A stretch of DNA of 64,000 bases from 9FT-COMBO-48-23 sp963754385 (GCA_963754385.1 CAVWGE010000001.1:310001-374000), one strand, 5' to 3'; positions 33,895 to 43,247 are shown, numbered from the stretch's first letter. Numbers and translations are program-made. The notes: generated by a model from the letters alone, not told the origin.

Positions 33895-35028
33895 TTAGAT
33901 TAGCCCAATTTCCTTGGCTACCAGCTCTCTGTGGAAATCTGTGCCACCAAAGGCAGTGTCTGCAGCCTTAGACCTTCGGTAGTAGAGTTGTATATCGTGG
34001 TCATAGCTGGTGCCGATAGCACCGTGCAATCTTACTGCCCATTTACTTACATTCTTATAGACCTCGTTGACATATGCCTTTGCTAAAGAGGCTTCTTTGG
34101 CACAGGATTGACCTTCTGATTCCATCCATGCCACTTTATAGACTAAATAACGGCTGGTTTGCATTGAGGTCCACATGTCAGCCATTATATGCTGAAGTGC
34201 CTGGAAGGCTCCGATAGGTCTATCATATTGAACCCTTTCTTTGGAGTACGCTACAGTCATTTCTATGCAAGTCTGCATTGCACCGATGGACTCTGCGCAC
34301 TTAGCGATAGCTCCTTTACGCAACATCATTTCTACAATCGGCCATCCTTCGTCTCTCTTGCCCAACATGTTTTTCTTGGGTACAGTAACATTCTCAAAAC
34401 GTACCTCGCATAATTTATCTGCGGCTATAGTGGGTATTATTTCACAGTGTATTCCCGGGGTCTTAGAGTCAACTAGAAAAAGGGTAATTCCTTTCTCTGG
34501 AGAAGTGCTGTCTTTGGTTCGAGTGACACAGATGATGTAATTGGCAACATGAGCCATTTCAACGAAGAGCTTTGTGCCATTTATTGTGAACTCATTGCCT
34601 TTGGATGTTGCTTTAATGGCGATTCCGGAAGCATTGAATATGCCTTCAGCTTCGAGAAGAGCCGTCGTAATAATTACTTCTCCACGAGCTATTTTGGGTA
34701 GTAACTCTTTCTTTTGTTCTTCAGTCCCGGCTTCGATGATGGGGAAGGTGCTGATTACAGTAGGGATTAGCGGTCCGGGAAGGATGTTTCTACCTGTCTC
34801 CTCTAAGAGGACTGTAAGGTCCTGGAAGGTGTAACCCATACCTTCATATTTTTCAGGGATAACCAACCCCATCCATCCGAGTTCAGCCATCTTTTTCCAA
34901 AGCTCGGGGGAATATCCCTTCTCACTCTTTTCTAGTTCTCTCACCAGAGCCTTAGGACATTCCGTGGCAAGGAAGTCTCGTGCCATTTTCTTCAAAATCT
35001 CTTGTGCTTCGGTAAATCTGAGGTCCAT
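33895..35028 (-). CDS. Acyl-CoA dehydrogenase family protein
   Basis: The 377-residue flavoenzyme has the helical N-domain (LRFTEAQEILKKMARDFL), a beta-barrel middle (about 120-230) and a C-terminal helical domain. RVQYDRPIGAFQALQHIMAD near 268 and LYYRRSKAADTAFGG at the end are typical. It oxidises an acyl-CoA at the alpha-beta position with FAD, passing electrons to an ETF. I did not locate a certain catalytic Glu, and substrate is unknown. It follows a second, different ACAD after 23 bp; such pairs often form heteromeric enzymes for steroid or aromatic side-chain acids (inference). Confidence 0.88.
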   Translation of the reverse strand: MDLRFTEAQEILKKMARDFLATECPKALVRELEKSEKGYSPELWKKMAELGWMGLVIPEKYEGMGYTFQDLTVLLEETGRNILPGPLIPTVISTFPIIEAGTEEQKKELLPKIARGEVIITTALLEAEGIFNASGIAIKATSKGNEFTINGTKLFVEMAHVANYIICVTRTKDSTSPEKGITLFLVDSKTPGIHCEIIPTIAADKLCEVRFENVTVPKKNMLGKRDEGWPIVEMMLRKGAIAKCAESIGAMQTCIEMTVAYSKERVQYDRPIGAFQALQHIMADMWTSMQTSRYLVYKVAWMESEGQSCAKEASLAKAYVNEVYKNVSKWAVRLHGAIGTSYDHDIQLYYRRSKAADTAFGGTDFHRELVAKEIGLI

Positions 35029-35051
35029 GGTTCCTCCTATCGGAATTTAAT

Positions 35052-36236
35052 TTATTTCATCCTGGGCAAGCCCAGACCATACCAGGCGATGATATTCCTT
35101 TGTATCTCATTTGTCCCCATGGAGATGGTGGTTACGAAGCACTCTTGAAACGCCTGTTCCCATGCTCCGTGCACGGGAGCCCATCTGGAGGTTTTGACCT
35201 GGCCGTATGGACCTGCGATGTCAGTTGCCAAAAAGGCAAAACGCTCGCCTAACTCGCTGTAGAATATCTTTGCTGCCGATGAGTCCATCAAAGCCATCTC
35301 GTTCCTGTTTTGCAAGTCAGCTATTCGATATGCGATAGAACGAGCTGCTTCCAGCTCACAGGCTAGCTGTGCCACTCGGTTACGTATTATTGGGTCTCTC
35401 GCTAAAGGTTGACCGTTACGTTCGGTTTCATTGCAATATTTTACTAGGTCTTCCAGCTCGTGGAACATATTCATGATTTCGACCATTCCCGACCTCTCGA
35501 AACCAGCGAGAAGATTGACCACTGCCCAGCCTTCGTTTTCCTGACCGACGATATTCTTAGCCGGCACATGGACATCGTCAAAATAAACCTCACAAAATGG
35601 GGCGCTGCCATCCATGTAAGGAATGGGTCTCACCGTTATTCCGGGCGTTTTCATATTGAGCAGAAGAAAGGAAAGGTTATGGTGTTTTCGAGCAGCTGGG
35701 TCGGTCTTGAACACTCCAAAGCCCCAATCAGCTCGCTGAGCCCCCGTATTCCAAATCTTCTGACCGTTTATAACATATTCGTCACCTTTTTTTATCGCTG
35801 TGGTGTTTAGAATTGCCAAGTCTGAGCCTGCATTAGGCTCGCTCCATAGCTCGCACCACATGACTTCTCCTTTTGCAATTGGCGGCAGAAATTCCTTCTT
35901 TATTGCGTCACTTGCAGCCTGTAAAAGTGTAGGTGCGAGCATTTGCACTCCGAATATATCAAACCCAGGAATCCTGTGGTATCCTCTCGCCTCTGCGAAT
36001 AGGACTTGGTCCATCATGGTTCCTGTGCCGCCGTATTCGGGTGGCCAAGCTAAGGCAAGCCACCCCCTTTTAGCGAATTCCTTGGCACAGTAAAGATGAA
36101 ATTCCCAACATTCGTCAATCTCATAAGTAGCCTCAAATCCTATAAAACTCGGTGGCCTTTTTTTCTCAAGCTTATTACAGACCTCGAAAAACTCCTTTCT
36201 GTGTACCTTCTGCTCCTCAGTTAGCTCAAAATCCAT
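35052..36236 (-). CDS. Acyl-CoA dehydrogenase family protein
   Basis: The 394-residue protein is of the same family but a distinct branch: DFELTEEQKVHRKEFFEVC at the start, WPPEYGGTGTMMDQVLFAEA near 70, SEPNAGSDLAILNTTA near 136 (flavin/substrate loop), GQKIWNTGAQRADW near 157 and TISMGTNEIQRNIIAWYGLG at the end. This form resembles ACADs used in aromatic and alicyclic acid degradation. AAGGGGGTACAA serves the ATG. It is the first gene of a two-gene ACAD operon ending in a strong terminator. No ETF genes are in the window. Confidence 0.88.
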   Translation of the reverse strand: MDFELTEEQKVHRKEFFEVCNKLEKKRPPSFIGFEATYEIDECWEFHLYCAKEFAKRGWLALAWPPEYGGTGTMMDQVLFAEARGYHRIPGFDIFGVQMLAPTLLQAASDAIKKEFLPPIAKGEVMWCELWSEPNAGSDLAILNTTAIKKGDEYVINGQKIWNTGAQRADWGFGVFKTDPAARKHHNLSFLLLNMKTPGITVRPIPYMDGSAPFCEVYFDDVHVPAKNIVGQENEGWAVVNLLAGFERSGMVEIMNMFHELEDLVKYCNETERNGQPLARDPIIRNRVAQLACELEAARSIAYRIADLQNRNEMALMDSSAAKIFYSELGERFAFLATDIAGPYGQVKTSRWAPVHGAWEQAFQECFVTTISMGTNEIQRNIIAWYGLGLPRMK

Positions 36237-36438
36237 TTGTACCCCCTTAAAACCTTAAATTCCTGTAACAGTGCCGCTGACAAAAACTGTCGTGAAGTAA
36301 TCCGGCGCTGGTCAAATTTCACGCGTGGAGCTGTATAAATCTGTTTTGATAAAAACCATCGTAGGCTGAATCCCATCTTTACGTCCGTTTTTTATAAGCA
36401 GAATTCAGAATTTGGAAAGTCTCGAATATCTTTGCAGT

Positions 36439-37272
36439 CTAAGTTAAACGGTGCTGGATATCTTCAATTTGGTAATGCAGGATGCCGGCTGGTGCCTTAA
36501 CCTCAACATTTTGCCCTTTCATCTGCCCTAACAATGCTTGCCCCATGGGGGAGGCAACGGAGATCTTGCTTTTTATAGGGTTAGCTTCACTGGCATCAAC
36601 TAACGTGTAGCTTGCTTGTTCGCCTGAAGCTAGATCTCGGAGCACTACTGTATCACCAAAAGTTATTTCTCGGCCGCTAGTCTGTTGCTCATCCACTAAT
36701 GTTGCCATTTTTAAAGTTGATTCAAGTTTTCTGATTTGTGCTTCTACCTGGCCTTGGTGCTCCCTGGCTGCCTCTAGAGGTGCATTCTCGCGAAAATCCT
36801 TGTCAGACGCTGCCTTCTGGAGTTCTTCAGCTATGCTAGGCCGCGCGTTTTTGAGGGTGGCAAGTTTGGCTTTTAAATCCGCATAACCTTGGCTGGTTAG
36901 TAGTACCTTTTTGTGCGAATGTCGCTTTAAAAGTGAGGCTGATTTTGGTGGAGTCTTCTTGCTCTTGAGGTGGACAGCCAAATTTGCCCTTGTCAAGCCC
37001 TGCTTGTGAGCATAAACAAGGAAGGTTTTGATTATCCCTAGCTTTTCAGCCACTTCAGTAGTTGAGGAAGTGATCTGTTCAGCATAATTTGCGACTTCGG
37101 GGATAGCAAGCCCGGCTAGCGGGCGTTTTTCTCCGTACCAACGTACAAATTTATATACTTCTTGCTGGGCTCTTAGCCTTTCCTCTGAGGGCAATGTCAG
37201 TAGAAACTGGGTGGCAATCTGTCCCAAACTATAATTAGGTGGTGCCGAATCAGGCACGTTTTTTGAGGCCAT
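36439..37272 (-). CDS. GreA/GreB-family elongation factor with an N-terminal SAM-like domain
   Basis: The 277-residue protein is long for GreA (about 158). Residues about 120-195 form the GreA coiled coil with KDFRENAPLEAAREHQGQ, which keeps the tip D and E that coordinate Mg in the polymerase active site. Residues about 200-277 form the FKBP-like C-domain (ITFGDTVVLRD, ISVASPMGQALLGQMKGQNV). It should rescue backtracked RNA polymerase. The extra N-terminal 115 residues are helical (EVYKFVRWYGEKRPLAGL, then TTEVAEKLGIIKTFLVYAHK) and look like the core-binding SAM-like domain of tyrosine recombinases, without a catalytic domain. It appears to be monocistronic or to lead no operon. Confidence 0.8.
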   Translation of the reverse strand: MASKNVPDSAPPNYSLGQIATQFLLTLPSEERLRAQQEVYKFVRWYGEKRPLAGLAIPEVANYAEQITSSTTEVAEKLGIIKTFLVYAHKQGLTRANLAVHLKSKKTPPKSASLLKRHSHKKVLLTSQGYADLKAKLATLKNARPSIAEELQKAASDKDFRENAPLEAAREHQGQVEAQIRKLESTLKMATLVDEQQTSGREITFGDTVVLRDLASGEQASYTLVDASEANPIKSKISVASPMGQALLGQMKGQNVEVKAPAGILHYQIEDIQHRLT

Positions 37273-37359
37273 CCCTTTGCTCTAAGTCCGACTAATAATA
37301 GAACAGAGGGCGAGCTATGTCAAATATTGCTGAGATTGGAACTGCTGCCTATTTGCCTC

Positions 37360-38238
37360 TTATGTTACAGCGTAGCCGATAAGCTTATAGGCTAATTTGG
37401 CTGCTAGGAAAGCGCAAGAAGCAGGGCCTTCCTTAGGGCACAGTTCTACCAGATCAAAACCAATAACGCGTTTATGCAAAGTTACTGTTCTTAATAAATT
37501 CAGAACTTCATGCCATTGCATGCCACCTGGTTCGGGGGTGCCTACTGCTGGCACAATCGAAGGATCAAAGACGTCTAGGTCAATAGATACATAAACATTG
37601 TCACGCAGTGAAGCTGTTATTTCCTCCGGCGAAGCTAAATCTGAGCCAGGTATTGCAGAGAAAAGATGCATGTTTTTTTGAGTCAGAAACTTCTGTTCCT
37701 CCCAGCTTAGGCTACGTATTCCAACTTGTACAATAGGGCAAAGCTCAAGAATGCGACGCATTACACAGGCATGACTATATTTAGTTCCTAAATATTCGTC
37801 GCGTAGGTCGGCATGTGCGTCTAGTTGTAACACGCAAATGTCTTGATTTTTTTCTTTTAGGGCTTGAACCATTCCTAGACTAAGAGAGTGTTCCCCTCCG
37901 AACATAACCAAGAATTTCGCTTGTTTAGCTAATTCTGCAGCTATGCGGTAAACTCTGTCAATCATCCCCTCCGGGCTGCTCAATAAAGGTTGGACTTTAG
38001 GTAGAGTATGAATTCCAACCTTATATATTTCCCTCTTGAGCTCAATGTCATAAAATTCTAAATATTGTGAAGCATCAATGATGGCTTGCGGTCCTTCGCG
38101 GGTACCGCTGTGCCACTCGGTAGTACTATCGTAAGGCACTGGCAAAATCACCACTTTAGCGGTTGGTAAGTCGGCGTAGGGGGACATCAGGCCAGCGAAG
38201 TTTTGTAAGGGGGAAAGCAGGTCTTCTATGTTTTGCAT
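37360..38238 (-). CDS. speB: Agmatinase/arginase-family ureohydrolase
   Basis: The 292-residue Mn enzyme has all ureohydrolase metal motifs: GGEHSLSLG near residue 108, LQLDAHADLRDEYLG near 127, YSHACVMRR near 145, and SIDLDVFDPSIVPAVGTPEP near 208. The early PYDSTTEWHSGTREGPQAII is agmatinase-like. The likely reaction is agmatine to putrescine plus urea. It starts three bases after the speD stop, so the two polyamine genes are coupled. No arginine decarboxylase is in the window. Confidence 0.88.
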   Translation of the reverse strand: MQNIEDLLSPLQNFAGLMSPYADLPTAKVVILPVPYDSTTEWHSGTREGPQAIIDASQYLEFYDIELKREIYKVGIHTLPKVQPLLSSPEGMIDRVYRIAAELAKQAKFLVMFGGEHSLSLGMVQALKEKNQDICVLQLDAHADLRDEYLGTKYSHACVMRRILELCPIVQVGIRSLSWEEQKFLTQKNMHLFSAIPGSDLASPEEITASLRDNVYVSIDLDVFDPSIVPAVGTPEPGGMQWHEVLNLLRTVTLHKRVIGFDLVELCPKEGPASCAFLAAKLAYKLIGYAVT

Positions 38239-38241
38239 GTC

Positions 38242-38637
38242 TCAAACTGAGTGTAACTGGGGTATGTCAGCAGCTTCGGTAAGGTCTGCCATCTTCCAAT
38301 CCCGATTGATCAGGCGACTTGACAATTTAGTTAATTGAAATTTATCTTTTAAGTCTTTAATAACCTGCTCGGCATTGAAATCCTTGCAGGAGAAGACGTC
38401 AATATTGATATAACGCCGTTCGACGAAGGTGTGAATGCTGATATGACTCTCGGCGATAAAAACAAATCCAGAGATTCCCCAGTCTTCAGGTCTAGAGCCG
38501 ATGTACCTGAAAACGAGGGGAGAAGAAATCTTGGTCATTCCAATCTGTGCAGGATAGGAATCCAGCAGTTGATAGAGAAATTGCTCATCCTGCATAACTT
38601 TTGGATTGTCCCCGTAGCCATCAATAATCAGGTGCAT
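38242..38637 (-). CDS. speD: S-adenosylmethionine decarboxylase proenzyme (prokaryotic class)
   Basis: The 131-residue proenzyme supplies the aminopropyl donor for spermidine. The self-cleavage site is in FIAESHISIHTF near residue 62, where the Ser becomes the pyruvoyl group. INIDVFSCKDF near 78 carries the conserved Cys. Its length fits the SpeH-type single-subunit proenzyme. GGGGGAA precedes the ATG. speB follows directly, but a spermidine synthase (speE) is not adjacent. Confidence 0.93.
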   Translation of the reverse strand: MHLIIDGYGDNPKVMQDEQFLYQLLDSYPAQIGMTKISSPLVFRYIGSRPEDWGISGFVFIAESHISIHTFVERRYINIDVFSCKDFNAEQVIKDLKDKFQLTKLSSRLINRDWKMADLTEAADIPQLHSV

Positions 38638-38645
38638 GGTTCCCC

Positions 38646-39869
38646 CTAAAGCAAGATTCTTCTTAGCTCGAAAAGTGCCGATGTGACCGCTCTTTGCTTT
38701 ACTTGTAATCGGTTGCCGGGATAGTTTCTGGCAAGACTTTGTCTGTGCTGTCCATCGTTGAGACCGACAAAGATGGTACCCGCTGGTTTGCCCTCAATTT
38801 CCATGGGCCCCATAACTCCAGTGAGACCAACGCCGATAGATGTTCCCAGCTTTTCTCTGGTTATTGTTGCCATAGTCTCAGCTGCTTCGGCGCTAATGGT
38901 TCCATATCGAGATATAAGCTGCGGGTCGAAGCCAAAAGCTGTCCTGGACTCATCAGTGTAGGCAACTAGGCCTCCCCTAAAGTATTTCGAGCTTCCTGGA
39001 ATATTTGTGATTACACTAGCTAGAAAACCACCGGTGTAAGACTCCATGGTGGCCAGAGTCAGTTCTTTTGCTGTGAGCAAGCTTCCAACAATGCTCTCGA
39101 GACTATCAGAATTCACCCCCCAGATGTAGTCATTAAAAATCGCCCTAATTTCAGCTTCACGTTTGGCAATAAGTTCTTTCGCTTTATTTTCAGTATCTGT
39201 CTTGGCTGTGATACGCAGGTAAATGCCATCAATTTTAGCGTATGTGGCCAAAGTCGGATTTGTAGCGGAAAGAAAAGGACCTGCTCGCTCGTCCACCTCG
39301 GCTTCGGTTAGGCCGAAAATCTTTAGTGTTTTGGAGATAATCACAGCGCTAGCCACTTTTTGTTTTAATTTGGGCAAAATTTCTTTTGTCCACATTCGCT
39401 GCATTTCGCGTGGTGGGCCAGGCATAGTTATAAGTGTTCGATTATCACGTTCTACCCACCAACCTGGCGCGGTGCCTTGAGGATTCTGGATAATTTTTGC
39501 CGAGGGAATTACTGCCGCTTGCTTTATATTGCTTGGCGGCATTTCTATCTTGTAATATCTGAATAACTCCTCGAATTTCTGGACTAGAGTGTTATCAATC
39601 GTAAGCTTCTCACCGAGGAACTCCGCTATAGCTTCGCGAGTTATATCATCTTGAGTAGGACCTAAACCACCAGTAGTGATAATGATGTCAGACCTTTGCC
39701 AGGCTTGTTTCAGGGTCTCAATTAGCCTGTGCTGGTTGTCACCGACTGTGGATATGAAGTTAAGGTCGAGGCCGAGCAAAGGTAGTTGGCTGGCAAGATA
39801 AGCAGAGTTTGTGTTAGTTATCTCCCCTAAAAGGAGTTCGGTACCAATAGAAATTATTTCTGTCTTCAT
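38646..39869 (-). CDS. cinA: CinA family nicotinamide-nucleotide amidase / ADP-ribose pyrophosphatase
   Basis: The 407-residue two-domain protein has an N-terminal MoaB-like COG1058 domain (EIISIGTELLLGEITNTNSA, then IIITTGGLGPTQDDITREA near 62 and PGPPREMQRMW near 152). The C-terminal CinA amidase domain begins near 250 (LTLATMESYTGGFLASVITN, SVGVGLTGVMGP-like). It repairs or recycles pyridine nucleotides. The catalytic Ser expected in the 'ESCTGG' motif is replaced: here the text reads ESYTGG. It lies between thiC and speD on the same strand, 20 bp after thiC begins its upstream side. Confidence 0.92.
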   Translation of the reverse strand: MKTEIISIGTELLLGEITNTNSAYLASQLPLLGLDLNFISTVGDNQHRLIETLKQAWQRSDIIITTGGLGPTQDDITREAIAEFLGEKLTIDNTLVQKFEELFRYYKIEMPPSNIKQAAVIPSAKIIQNPQGTAPGWWVERDNRTLITMPGPPREMQRMWTKEILPKLKQKVASAVIISKTLKIFGLTEAEVDERAGPFLSATNPTLATYAKIDGIYLRITAKTDTENKAKELIAKREAEIRAIFNDYIWGVNSDSLESIVGSLLTAKELTLATMESYTGGFLASVITNIPGSSKYFRGGLVAYTDESRTAFGFDPQLISRYGTISAEAAETMATITREKLGTSIGVGLTGVMGPMEIEGKPAGTIFVGLNDGQHRQSLARNYPGNRLQVKQRAVTSALFELRRILL

Positions 39870-39889
39870 CTTGAGCCATACTCATGAAG

Positions 39890-41185
39890 TCAACATTTGA
39901 TTGCCGAGATTCCCAGGTATTTCTCTACCAGTGCCATGGCACAAAATTTGCCGCACATACTACAAGTTTGCCCGGTAGTGGTATATTTATTGTGAACTAG
40001 CCGGACCTTTTCGGGGTCTAAAGACAACTCAGCCTGTGATTCCCAATCAAGGTTCTTTCTAGCAATAGACATTTTCCTGTCCCAGTCGCTTGCTCTTTTC
40101 GTGCCTCTAACAATGTCAGCAGCATGGGCGGCAATACGCGAAGCTATAACACCTATTTTTACATCTTCAATGTCTGGTAGCGAAAGATGTTCTGAAGGTG
40201 TAACATAACATAGAAAGTCAGCCCCTGAGGCGGCAGCAATAGCGCCGCCGATAGCGGCGGTGATATGGTCATATCCGGCGGCAATGTCAGTTACCAGAGG
40301 GCCAAGGACATAAAATGGAGCTCCGTGGCAGAGGTTTTTTTCTAATTGAACGTTGGTAGCAATTTGATCCAGCGGTAGATGCCCTGGTCCCTCTACCATT
40401 GTTTGTACGCCAGCTTCTCTAGCTCGTTCCACCAGTTCACCGAGGGTAATCAGTTCCTCAACTTGAGCTCGGTCAGTTGCATCAGCTATGCTGCCTGGGC
40501 GCATGCCGTCTCCCAGGCTTAAAGTTACGTCAAATTTACGGGCTATATCTAATAAGCGGTCAAAGTATTCGTACAGCGGGTTTTCACGGTCGTTGTGTAA
40601 CATCCAACCGATAAGAAATGCGCCTCCTCGGGAAACGACATCGGTCAGTCTACGCTGGTGTTTTAGCCGTGCGATAGCTGCTTGAGTAACGCCGCAATGA
40701 ACAGTCATAAAATCTACGCCATCTTTAGCTTGCTGCTCAATAACAGCGAAGAGTTCATCCGTAGGCATGTTTACTATTGCACCATGCCGTTCAATAGCTT
40801 CAATTCCTGCCTGATATATAGGCACAGTACCTATAGGTAAATTGCTAGCAGCGATGATAGCTTGACGGATGGCTGGGATGTCACCACCGGTACTCAAGTC
40901 CATAACCGTATCAGTGCCAAATTGGGCAGCAATTCGCAATTTCTCCAATTCACCGTTGAGATTGCCGTAATCTGATGAAGTGCCGATATTAGCGTTGACT
41001 TTGACAGTGAGTCCCTTGCCAATGCCGCAGGGAACCAGATTGGTGTGATTCACATTGGACGGAATTACGATTTTGCCTTCAGTTGTATATTGCTGTACGA
41101 CATCTTGGCTCACGTATTCCTGTTGAGCTACTTGCTTTATTTGGGGTGATATTACACCCTGTTTTGCTAATTCTAGCTGGGTCAT
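39890..41185 (-). CDS. thiC: Phosphomethylpyrimidine synthase
   Basis: The 431-residue radical-SAM enzyme converts aminoimidazole ribotide to HMP phosphate for thiamine synthesis. It has NVNHTNLVPCGIGKGLTVKV near residue 43, MDLSTGGDIPAIR near 95, EGPGHLPLDQIATNVQLEK near 265 and the cluster motif CSMCGKFCAM near the C-terminus. Its length matches the short ThiC form of anaerobes and archaea. AGGAGATAGG serves the ATG. Expression is controlled by the TPP riboswitch and terminator directly upstream. No other thi genes are in the window. Confidence 0.97.
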   Translation of the reverse strand: MTQLELAKQGVISPQIKQVAQQEYVSQDVVQQYTTEGKIVIPSNVNHTNLVPCGIGKGLTVKVNANIGTSSDYGNLNGELEKLRIAAQFGTDTVMDLSTGGDIPAIRQAIIAASNLPIGTVPIYQAGIEAIERHGAIVNMPTDELFAVIEQQAKDGVDFMTVHCGVTQAAIARLKHQRRLTDVVSRGGAFLIGWMLHNDRENPLYEYFDRLLDIARKFDVTLSLGDGMRPGSIADATDRAQVEELITLGELVERAREAGVQTMVEGPGHLPLDQIATNVQLEKNLCHGAPFYVLGPLVTDIAAGYDHITAAIGGAIAAASGADFLCYVTPSEHLSLPDIEDVKIGVIASRIAAHAADIVRGTKRASDWDRKMSIARKNLDWESQAELSLDPEKVRLVHNKYTTTGQTCSMCGKFCAMALVEKYLGISAIKC

Positions 41186-41199
41186 CCTATCTCCTAAAG

Positions 41200-41241
41200 A
41201 AAAAAACCAAGAGCTTTAGTAACCACTACTAAACCCTTGGT
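41200..41241 (-). terminator. Riboswitch-controlled terminator of thiC
   Basis: Minus-strand ACCAAGGGTTTAGTA and TACTAAAGCTCTTGG pair as a long stem, then seven T follow, 15 bases before the thiC start. It lies just downstream of the TPP aptamer, so TPP binding should favour termination. Confidence 0.8.
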
Positions 41242-41249
41242 CAAATTTA

Positions 41250-41351
41250 CCGCTTCCCTACGCTTGCATTACCAAGGTCAGGTTCTGACGGTTCTCCGCG
41301 ATAGCAGAGTCTCAGCCTGGATTGTTTCCTCCGGGCACCCCCAGCGGTTAA
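41250..41351 (-). ncRNA. TPP (THI element) riboswitch
   Basis: The minus strand shows the conserved aptamer blocks in order: GGGGGTGCCC, AGGCTGAGA, an ACC..CAGAACCTGACCT segment, and GGTAATGCAAGCGTAGGGAA. The outer stem pairs AACCGC with GCGGT. It senses thiamine diphosphate and, with the terminator that follows, represses thiC. Confidence 0.93.
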
Positions 41352-41423
41352 CTAAAACCTCTATTCAATATAACATATAATAACACCAAGAAACAAGCAA
41401 GGCTTAATTGAATCTGTTACTTA

Positions 41424-43046
41424 TTATCTTATTGTCTTGTGCTTTCGCCAGGCTAGCATTCCTGCTGCCAATATTGCGGCAATGACAAGTATCGGAATAG
41501 TTATTGACAGAATGAGGGCTTGATTCGACATAAGAATTAAGTCAAATTTCCGAACATCCGACCATTGACTTTCATTGCCGATGTCATCCACAGCTTTCAC
41601 TCTCCAGCTGTATAGGCCCTTGGTCGAGATGTCATTTTGGGACAAGGTATATTCTGAGTCTAGTAAATTTTCCTTCAGTAAAACCTGTGATGAAAAGTCG
41701 TCACCGCGGGCAATCTGTAAGGTATAGCTTACTTTGCCTTCGGCATTAGCATCTGACCAGTCAAAAGTGGCTATAGGTGAGCCAAAACCCTGTTGTCTAT
41801 AATCTTTGAACGTAATAATTCCGATCAGGCTTTTAGCGGGTACGAGAAATACATCCCCAACTGAGTTAAAGACTTCCAGCTTAGCTCCTTGCTGGGGAGA
41901 TAATAGTGTTGGTGTGAGGGGTGCGATTTTCTCTGTAATAAACATAGCCTCAGCCGAATTACCAGCGCTTCCCATAGCTTGCACTCTGTTGTTTTTTACT
42001 GTGCCTTGAGGAACCTCAAAGGCAGCACTAAAACTACCCGCATTGTCGGCAATGGCTTTTACATTGAGAGACTTATCCTCAAAGTTTAAGGTAATTGCCT
42101 CATCACTAGCGAAGCCAGCCCCATTAACCGTTACCTTGGTTCCCTTGTTACCTGAAGTCGGCTGCAGCCCAATGTGTGGAACTACGTTGAAGTCGGTATC
42201 AGGAACAATTCCCTTCGGTGTAAAACTACTGCCGTAGACACCTATTGTGTGATAGCCTTTAGTGCAAGGCGGGATATTTAATGTAGTATTCCAGCTACCA
42301 TCCGTCCCCCCTACTAAATTGCACAGGATTATTTCACCATCCCAAGTTATGGTGATACCGTCTTCACCACTCCGAAAGCCAAATCCATCGATTGTAATTT
42401 CTGTGCCCACTGGCCCTGAGGTTGGTTCTACCTTTGCAAACGGAGCCACGATAAATCTGTGCTCACCAATTTCTGACGAATCAGTCGAATTGCTGAAAGC
42501 GCCGATAGAATATTCGCCCTTTTTCGTCTCCGGGACATCAAAATTGATGCTCCATGTACCGAGATTATTGGCAGTGGCAGAAGCGGGTAAGACAGTGCCG
42601 TCCCAGGTTATTCTAATGTCATTTTCGGAGGCAGCGAAGCCGTTCCCGATGACCGTAACTCTCGTATACGTTCGACCAATGCGTGGGGAGGTTGTTATCC
42701 CTGGCAACACGGTAAATGTAGCCGATGCTGTGCTGGCAGTCCAATTGCTATCATCTGTAATTTTAATGATATGGTCGCCCCTGCAGGCAGGCGGGACTTT
42801 CAAATCGCACGTTAGCTCGCCTGTTTCAGATATAGGTATCTTGCTAAGCGCAATTTGGTCATCCCAGTGAATGGTAGCTAGGCGGCCAGAGAAGCCATTC
42901 CCATTTATCTGTATAGATGTGCCAACTGTACCGGAAGCAGGAACTACACTTATGTTGACAGCATAAACGGGAGCAGGAGACACTAGAAGTATCAGTGGAA
43001 GGGTGACAGCTAAAGCTAGTAATACAGATAGAACTTTGGAATGCAT
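41424..43046 (-). CDS. Extracellular TIG/IPT-repeat protein, C-terminally membrane-anchored
   Basis: About 540 residues from ATG 43046: signal peptide (LLALAVTLPLILLVSPAPVYA), about four TIG-like Ig units (for example VEPTSGPVGTEITIDGFGF and LQPTSGNKGTKVTVNGAGF), a fibronectin-like unit with LYSWRVKAVDDIGNESQWSD, and a C-terminal transmembrane helix (ALILSITIPILVIAAILAAG) before a short basic tail. It starts at 43046 rather than 43085 because the signal peptide then begins normally. It shares overall architecture with the protein at 22808-24556. Ligand unknown. Located upstream of the thiC riboswitch on the same strand, but functionally separate. Confidence 0.8.
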   Translation of the reverse strand: MHSKVLSVLLALAVTLPLILLVSPAPVYAVNISVVPASGTVGTSIQINGNGFSGRLATIHWDDQIALSKIPISETGELTCDLKVPPACRGDHIIKITDDSNWTASTASATFTVLPGITTSPRIGRTYTRVTVIGNGFAASENDIRITWDGTVLPASATANNLGTWSINFDVPETKKGEYSIGAFSNSTDSSEIGEHRFIVAPFAKVEPTSGPVGTEITIDGFGFRSGEDGITITWDGEIILCNLVGGTDGSWNTTLNIPPCTKGYHTIGVYGSSFTPKGIVPDTDFNVVPHIGLQPTSGNKGTKVTVNGAGFASDEAITLNFEDKSLNVKAIADNAGSFSAAFEVPQGTVKNNRVQAMGSAGNSAEAMFITEKIAPLTPTLLSPQQGAKLEVFNSVGDVFLVPAKSLIGIITFKDYRQQGFGSPIATFDWSDANAEGKVSYTLQIARGDDFSSQVLLKENLLDSEYTLSQNDISTKGLYSWRVKAVDDIGNESQWSDVRKFDLILMSNQALILSITIPILVIAAILAAGMLAWRKHKTIR

Positions 43047-43174
43047 TAATTCTGCCTTTTCTGAAGATTTTATCGCTGGAAGCATAGTTTATATTGCCCT
43101 GGAGAAAAAATCAAATCTAGCCTTGAAAGGTGGCATCTAATTGTTGGCTTGTCCAAATATGCGAAGTAACTGGC

Positions 43175-43204
43175 TTGACATGGTGAACATCATGTTGATA
43201 GACT
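43175..43204 (+). promoter_or_regulatory. Promoter of tRNA-Asp
   Basis: TTGACA (43175-43180) and TAGACT (43199-43204) are 18 bases apart, a sound sigma-70-type promoter. It lies 43 bp before the tRNA. Confidence 0.55.
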
Positions 43205-43247
43205 TCTGCAGGCGTGGATTGTTTCGGCTGAGGGACTTCATTAGCGC

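Noticed and set aside
42262..42870. 202-codon plus-strand frame opposite the second TIG-repeat gene
   Set aside because: It mirrors a repeat-rich coding sequence with a clear signal peptide and anchor on the minus strand.
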